Below, piece by piece: positions 59,690-64,000 of a DNA stretch of 64,000 nt. The translations under genes and the position numbers were made by a program. Every line of letters starts with the position of its first letter. Positions within the stretch are counted from its first letter, which is position 1. The stretch is from positions 64,001 to 128,000 of the forward strand of contig JAQFVV010011395.1 in the NCBI GenBank assembly GCA_028023455.1, in the 5' to 3' direction. The notes beneath the pieces were generated by a model that was not told the origin of the DNA, made no database searches, and worked only from the letters and a program-made list of their open reading frames with translations. The stretch is from Epiperipatus broadwayi (taxonomy: Eukaryota; Onychophora; Udeonychophora; Euonychophora; Peripatidae).

Positions 59690-60533
59690 CCCATAGGACG
59701 GAGGGAAAATGAATTGACGACCGTGGATATCACAAAGACAAATGTTTAAAGGAACTCACATGGGAAATAGATGCCACGAACCGGGAATGACCTGTGACAT
59801 GAATCGGCATATGATATTGGAAATGGAATTAATAATAATAAAAAAAAGAAGGAAAAAAAAGGGAAAGGGGGGATGACTAACACCAAGCCTTGGGTGTAAC
59901 ATATAAAACAAACAGGTCAACCGCTCGCAAAGCAGCCTGTAGTGTATAGAGCCAATGTGTTGGTGGATCGACCTGGGAGTACCCTGCAAGACCAGGAGAA
60001 GGCTGGCACATGACGCTGGCCCAACCTAAGTGCGGAAAATCACGCAACACATTTCATTAGAGTTCTTGCCAGCTCACTTCCCAAAACTTCGTTATTGCTG
60101 GGCGGATCAGACTTTCCAAAATCTTAGATAGAGATCGATCGTATTCTGTATAGGGGACTTCGGAAAGGTCCATCCCCATACCTCCTGTCAGGGATGCACG
60201 AAACCCATTGGCCATTGTCGTCAATCGTGGCAGACCCTAGATTACCAGATAGTTTTTTTTCTCCGTTAATAGTCGTTGTAAAAAGAAGTCTGACCGCAGA
60301 GCACCTGATCCAAATTTTAAGGGAAGGCGGAGCCGCAGACAAACAGCCCGGAAAAGCCGCCATAATGGGACCCGTATCGCACAAAAGAAAGGAGGACGTT
60401 GGGTCGATTCATTGAACGCTGCACAGAGGAAAAATGATTAAGGGGACTTTCAATGCAAGGGCACTGAAGAGGGCCGAATAACTTGGCTCCTTCTCAGAGC
60501 TAAAACCCGCAACCTCGGATTTTACTCTACACC
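59690..60533 (+). other. Retrotransposon internal 3' region, no pol
   Basis: About 0.85 kb between gag and the purine tract. The frame at 60194-60415 (73 codons) has no recognised domain. The stretch could be the leftover of a deleted pol region or unrelated filler. Confidence 0.5.
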
Positions 60534-60546
60534 GGGCGGGGAGATA
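60534..60546 (+). other. Polypurine tract
   Basis: GGGCGGGGAGATA lies directly before the TG of the 3' LTR, the usual place for plus-strand priming. Confidence 0.65.
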
Positions 60547-62424
60547 TGTAACGGAATAGCGTTACATGGGATTTGAACCCAGGCATATGAGGTTATATTA
60601 AACTATAATCAATTGACGAAATGAATGACAGGAACAAAACTTTTAAAAAAGCGGTCTTGCTTTAATAATAAACGAGAAACAGCCGTTTCTAAAGCATGAT
60701 CGCAGCTATATAAGAGTACCTGTCAAATTTATTGAAATAAAAAAGTAAAAGAGTTTTTTTTATTATTTTGTGTTTGTTTGTTAAGAATAAATCTATAATC
60801 ATTAGTTGTAGTTTTTTTTTGCATTTTTAATTAAATAAAGAGAGAGGAATGATTGAACGCAAGTTTAACTTTTATTAAATCATTTGAATCATTTTGAACA
60901 AAAGGGGAAAATGAATAAATTAATTTGCAATATGTTCTGAAATTCCAAGCGATCTAAAATTATTTTAAATAGGGGTAATTAGTAAATGTAAAATTAGAGA
61001 AATTGAAACAATAGGCAGGATATGTGCTGGTACGCCTAGATAAAATAAGCCAAATTTAGAAACAGAGGTGAGAAAAAGTGTACACTGCTATTGTACAACT
61101 CAGACTTCTGTCTCCAGCGAAACAATACCTGAAAAAAATGGTCAAATTGAGTGAAATTCCAAAGTGGTGTAAACGATCCCAGAAATCACGGAATTGAGTT
61201 AACACTCGATGGACTTATAAGATGAAGGGACTCACAGGTGCATGGGAGTGATTGGGTGAGAAAAATTCAAGGTGTGAGGGCAGGAAGGAAGAGATCAAAA
61301 AGGCCGGACAGCGCTTTTCAGGATGATGATTGAATTAGACTATTATTGATTATTATTAGACTATTGAAATCTAACGGAGATGCGTTGCTGAACATAAAAT
61401 TCGCGGCTTGACCGCCGGACCTCCGCGTCCAGCTCAGCTGATTGCCAATAGGATGCTCGTAACACCGGAGAAACTTCACATAAGGACCACACACGCTTTT
61501 GAGACCTTGCAAATTGCCGGAATGCTTCGTTAAAGAAGAAACCATCGCTCAGGATCCCATTACAGTCTTTCTACGTTCCACAGGTAGCTATCTTTAAATT
61601 GTCGTATTCACTTATGCACCAAAATAAAATAACTTTAATAACCAGAACTATTAAAAAACATTAAGCTAAAATGATAAAGTTACTCTTGACCATTAATGAA
61701 CGATTCGAGAATCTAACCAAATAAGTTTGCCTACAGATTAACATTCTTTAAAATATGTGCGAAGTCACCTTGAAATCTATATTTAATTATCTCGGCTTGC
61801 CGATCATATACCTGCATTAATTGTTAGTAAACAGATTAAATAAAACATTTATTTAACTAGTATTTTTTGTTATTAATTGCTTGGAATTTCAACATAAATT
61901 TATATAATAGGAATGAGTGCTAGAGCGATCAAATTTGTTTGTATATGAATGAATGCATTTGATATTTTTGGTGTTGGGATTTTATTTTATTTATGCTTAT
62001 GTTTGTTATGTTCTCTTAGATTAAATTAAGTTTGATTAATTTATTCTGTGGGATATAGGGTGGGCCCTCATATAATAAGTAATTGATCGTGAGTGAAAGA
62101 TCACAGATACGATGTAATTTGAAGGGTAATATTGGCTGTGTTCGTTTCTTGCTTCCGACTGGAGTGATGCACGGGCATGTTTTGTGATATAGTTGAGTGA
62201 GCTTATGCACATACGTGGCGGACTCTTATAAAAGTTCTCCTGGCGCCTATTACTTGGATTCAATCCGAATTTACGTATAAAATAAATAAAGCGTACGTGT
62301 ATATGTGTTTGAAATTATCTTCACAGAACATTATGTAATCCCCCGGATGCAAGAACACAGCAGACTCGTAATAGTGACGTTATTGAGTGAGCAGTAGCGC
62401 GCTCACGCACACCGGATGGATACA
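60547..62424 (+). repeat. 3' LTR
   Basis: Same TG...CA ends as the 5' LTR, 1878 against 1876 bp. Differences seen include single-base changes near the ends (GGGCGGATACA against GGATGGATACA) and one-base indels near 61136 and 61321. Most substitutions are transitions. Confidence 0.92.
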
Positions 62425-62428
62425 ATAG

Positions 62429-62545
62429 CCAATCTTCATATTTTATTGAACAGGCTTCAATCCACAGCTCATGAAAACCTGATGATGGAATGCTCAAAGC
62501 CCACCTTTGTGCCAATCTTCTTATCCTACCCATGTTGACCATATG
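62429..62545 (-). other. Possible host exon fragment interrupted by the LTR insertion
   Basis: The minus-strand frame from about 62542 reads MGRIRRLAQRWALSIP and then SGFHELWIEACSIKYEDWL up to the LTR boundary. Across the inferred empty site (TTAAGATAG joined to CCAATCTTC) this frame would have ended one codon later in a stop. Possible acceptors (GTCAG, GGGTAG) lie upstream. There is no recognised family and the frame is short, so a coding role is only a suggestion. Confidence 0.25.
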
Positions 62546-64000
62546 TCAATCTGACCCTCATGTACAGGACATAATCCAGTTACATACATATACGAGGGAT
62601 GGGCATATCTTAAAGCACTTTATTTTGAAATATGATTTTTTTCTACAGTATAGGTTTTTTCATACTGGTACTCCCATATGTAATATATAGGGGCTACCTA
62701 ATCAGAGTATACAGAAGAAAATAATATTTAAGATTTTCATTTACTAATTTTTTAATTTAAATAAGCAATGGTATAATCTCTTTATACTTTTGATTTTTAG
62801 CTTGAAACTCTAATTTGAGTTAGGATAAGAAAGTATTCACCATGCGTATATATAAATATTGATTATTTACTTATGAGAATCTATATGATTGACATGTATT
62901 CTTCTTTGCCTTTATTCTGCTTAAGAAATCACTATATACTTGTTGGCATTTTGGATGGTGGTGTTGATTATCACCAATAAAAATAGCATATACAGATATG
63001 AAAGTAATATTGTATTGCTTATCCTTAAACAGTTCAAATGTCAAGCATATTTTCTGAATTATTTTCAATTATAAAATGCTTTAAAATTTAAAAGTTAGCC
63101 CAAAACTAAAGTTTGTTAAAAATATAAGATAACATCTCATAGTTAAGTCTTATTTTTAAACCTTTCATAAAATATTGGTACCTCATTTATAGTTCAAGTG
63201 ACAAAGCTTTGAGAAATGTTTATATAATCACAAAATGATTATGCACTTTGGGAGTAAGTTGAATTCTTGTAGATTTTAGGGAGATAAAACAATAAATACT
63301 TTATGAATCCAAACAAAGAAGAACAGTCTATTTACACATACATTATGATGAATAATGATATCCTTGTTTGTGACTTAAGTTTAAGTTCTTATAAAAGTTT
63401 CATATGCTAACATGTCAATCCTCAATTCATGATGTGACAATGTATTTCATAGTTTCATCTTCATTGCTTTTTCTGTAATCATGAAATTTTGAAAAGCACT
63501 TGACAGTCTTTTTGTGACTAATTGCTTTATAACTATAATACCATCTAAATCATTTGAAATGTTTTCAGTAGTAATTTTGTCCAATTTGTAACAAAACTCT
63601 CCCACACACATTAGCATATTATTTATTTCTTGTTATAACCCTAGACTGTGATACTACCATCTTAAAAGTTTTGTGGTGAACAGTTTATTTATGGTACAAC
63701 ATGATACATTTATTGCTTTAGAGATGTTGCTGTAGATAGCTTAAAGAGAAGAACCAAATATTTTTTAATGGGACAACTTATGTATACTATGACATTTCGA
63801 TCATATGTGTACATACAGTTTTAAGAAAAGAAATGGTTAATAACTTTTTGTAATAAAGGTTTGTATAACTTTGTGAAATAAAATTTGTTTATTTTTTTGT
63901 ATTCAAAATATATATTTATAAATGTAATGTATTATTAAAAGCAATTCCAATCATTATCATAAAATAAAGATATTATCAATTGTGAATTTTTCTATGTAAG
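62546..64000. other. No recognisable gene
   Basis: AT-rich sequence to the end of the window. Short frames at 62490-62690 and 62871-63068 show no domain. Confidence 0.5.

Larger units (their letters stand above)
55885..62428 (+). mobile_element. Complete gag-only LTR retrotransposon (non-autonomous)
   Basis: Two LTRs (55889-57764 and 60547-62424) enclose 2.8 kb of internal sequence. The insertion is flanked by ATAG at 55885-55888 and 62425-62428, a 4 bp target duplication. A primer-binding-like tract follows the 5' LTR and a purine-rich tract precedes the 3' LTR. The only substantial open frame is a gag gene (58535-59689). No protease, reverse transcriptase, RNase H or integrase was seen. 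About 14 differences between the LTRs, counted by eye, mean a recent insertion. Movement would need enzymes from a related autonomous element. The gag resembles that of the decayed gypsy-like element at 5900-8749. Confidence 0.9.

Overview
The window looks like repeat-rich, AT-rich DNA from an invertebrate animal. The evidence is eukaryotic throughout: large C2H2 zinc-finger exons with HTGEKPF linkers, AATAAA polyadenylation signals, splice acceptors with pyrimidine tracts, non-LTR and Penelope-like retroelements, a Merlin DNA transposon, a tRNA-derived SINE and an LTR retrotransposon. An arthropod is my best guess, from the style of the RTE-like LINE and of the gag protein, but the sequence alone does not prove it. 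There are no operons, rRNA genes or CRISPR arrays, and very little intact coding sequence.

Three related C2H2 zinc-finger loci frame the window. Copy 1 (about 1-3860, minus; gene cut by the window edge) and copy 2 (about 19880-25260, minus) are broken by many frameshifts and stops. Copy 3 (about 50210-53860, plus) keeps a 450-residue open frame of about ten good fingers, but its first fingers (51060-51510) are eroded. All three share upstream sequence containing the same splice acceptor. Copies 2 and 3 also share about 1 kb of 3' flank. They are therefore segmental duplicates of one gene, not independent arrays.

Between copies 1 and 2 (about 4.3-19.5 kb) lie old repeats: two 1.1 kb dispersed copies (4606-5690, 11680-12778), a decayed Ty3/gypsy-like gag-protease remnant on the minus strand (about 5900-8750), short tandem duplications, LTR-like promoter segments and a SINE with target-site duplications (19359-19500).

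A Tx1/L1-like LINE remnant (about 26100-27600, minus) is followed by the most striking structure, a large diverged inverted duplication at about 28815-40380. Its two arms serve as each other's empty sites. A 2.7 kb Merlin-type transposon (29711-32395) and a Penelope-like element (about 33315-35500) are found only in arm 1. A 755 bp Merlin relic with terminal repeats and a target duplication (39158-39912) is found only in arm 2. The transposase of the larger Merlin element (31063-31941) is open, but two compensating one-base indels have replaced its first catalytic aspartate.

The 43.9-48.1 kb region holds three pieces of one RTE-like LINE family, two of them placed tail-to-tail around a hairpin. 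After the third zinc-finger locus come a MITE-like inverted-repeat element (54561-55144) and a complete, young LTR retrotransposon (55889-62424). That element has nearly identical 1.88 kb LTRs, a 4 bp target duplication and a gag gene but no pol, so it must borrow enzymes from elsewhere. The last 1.5 kb has no recognisable gene.
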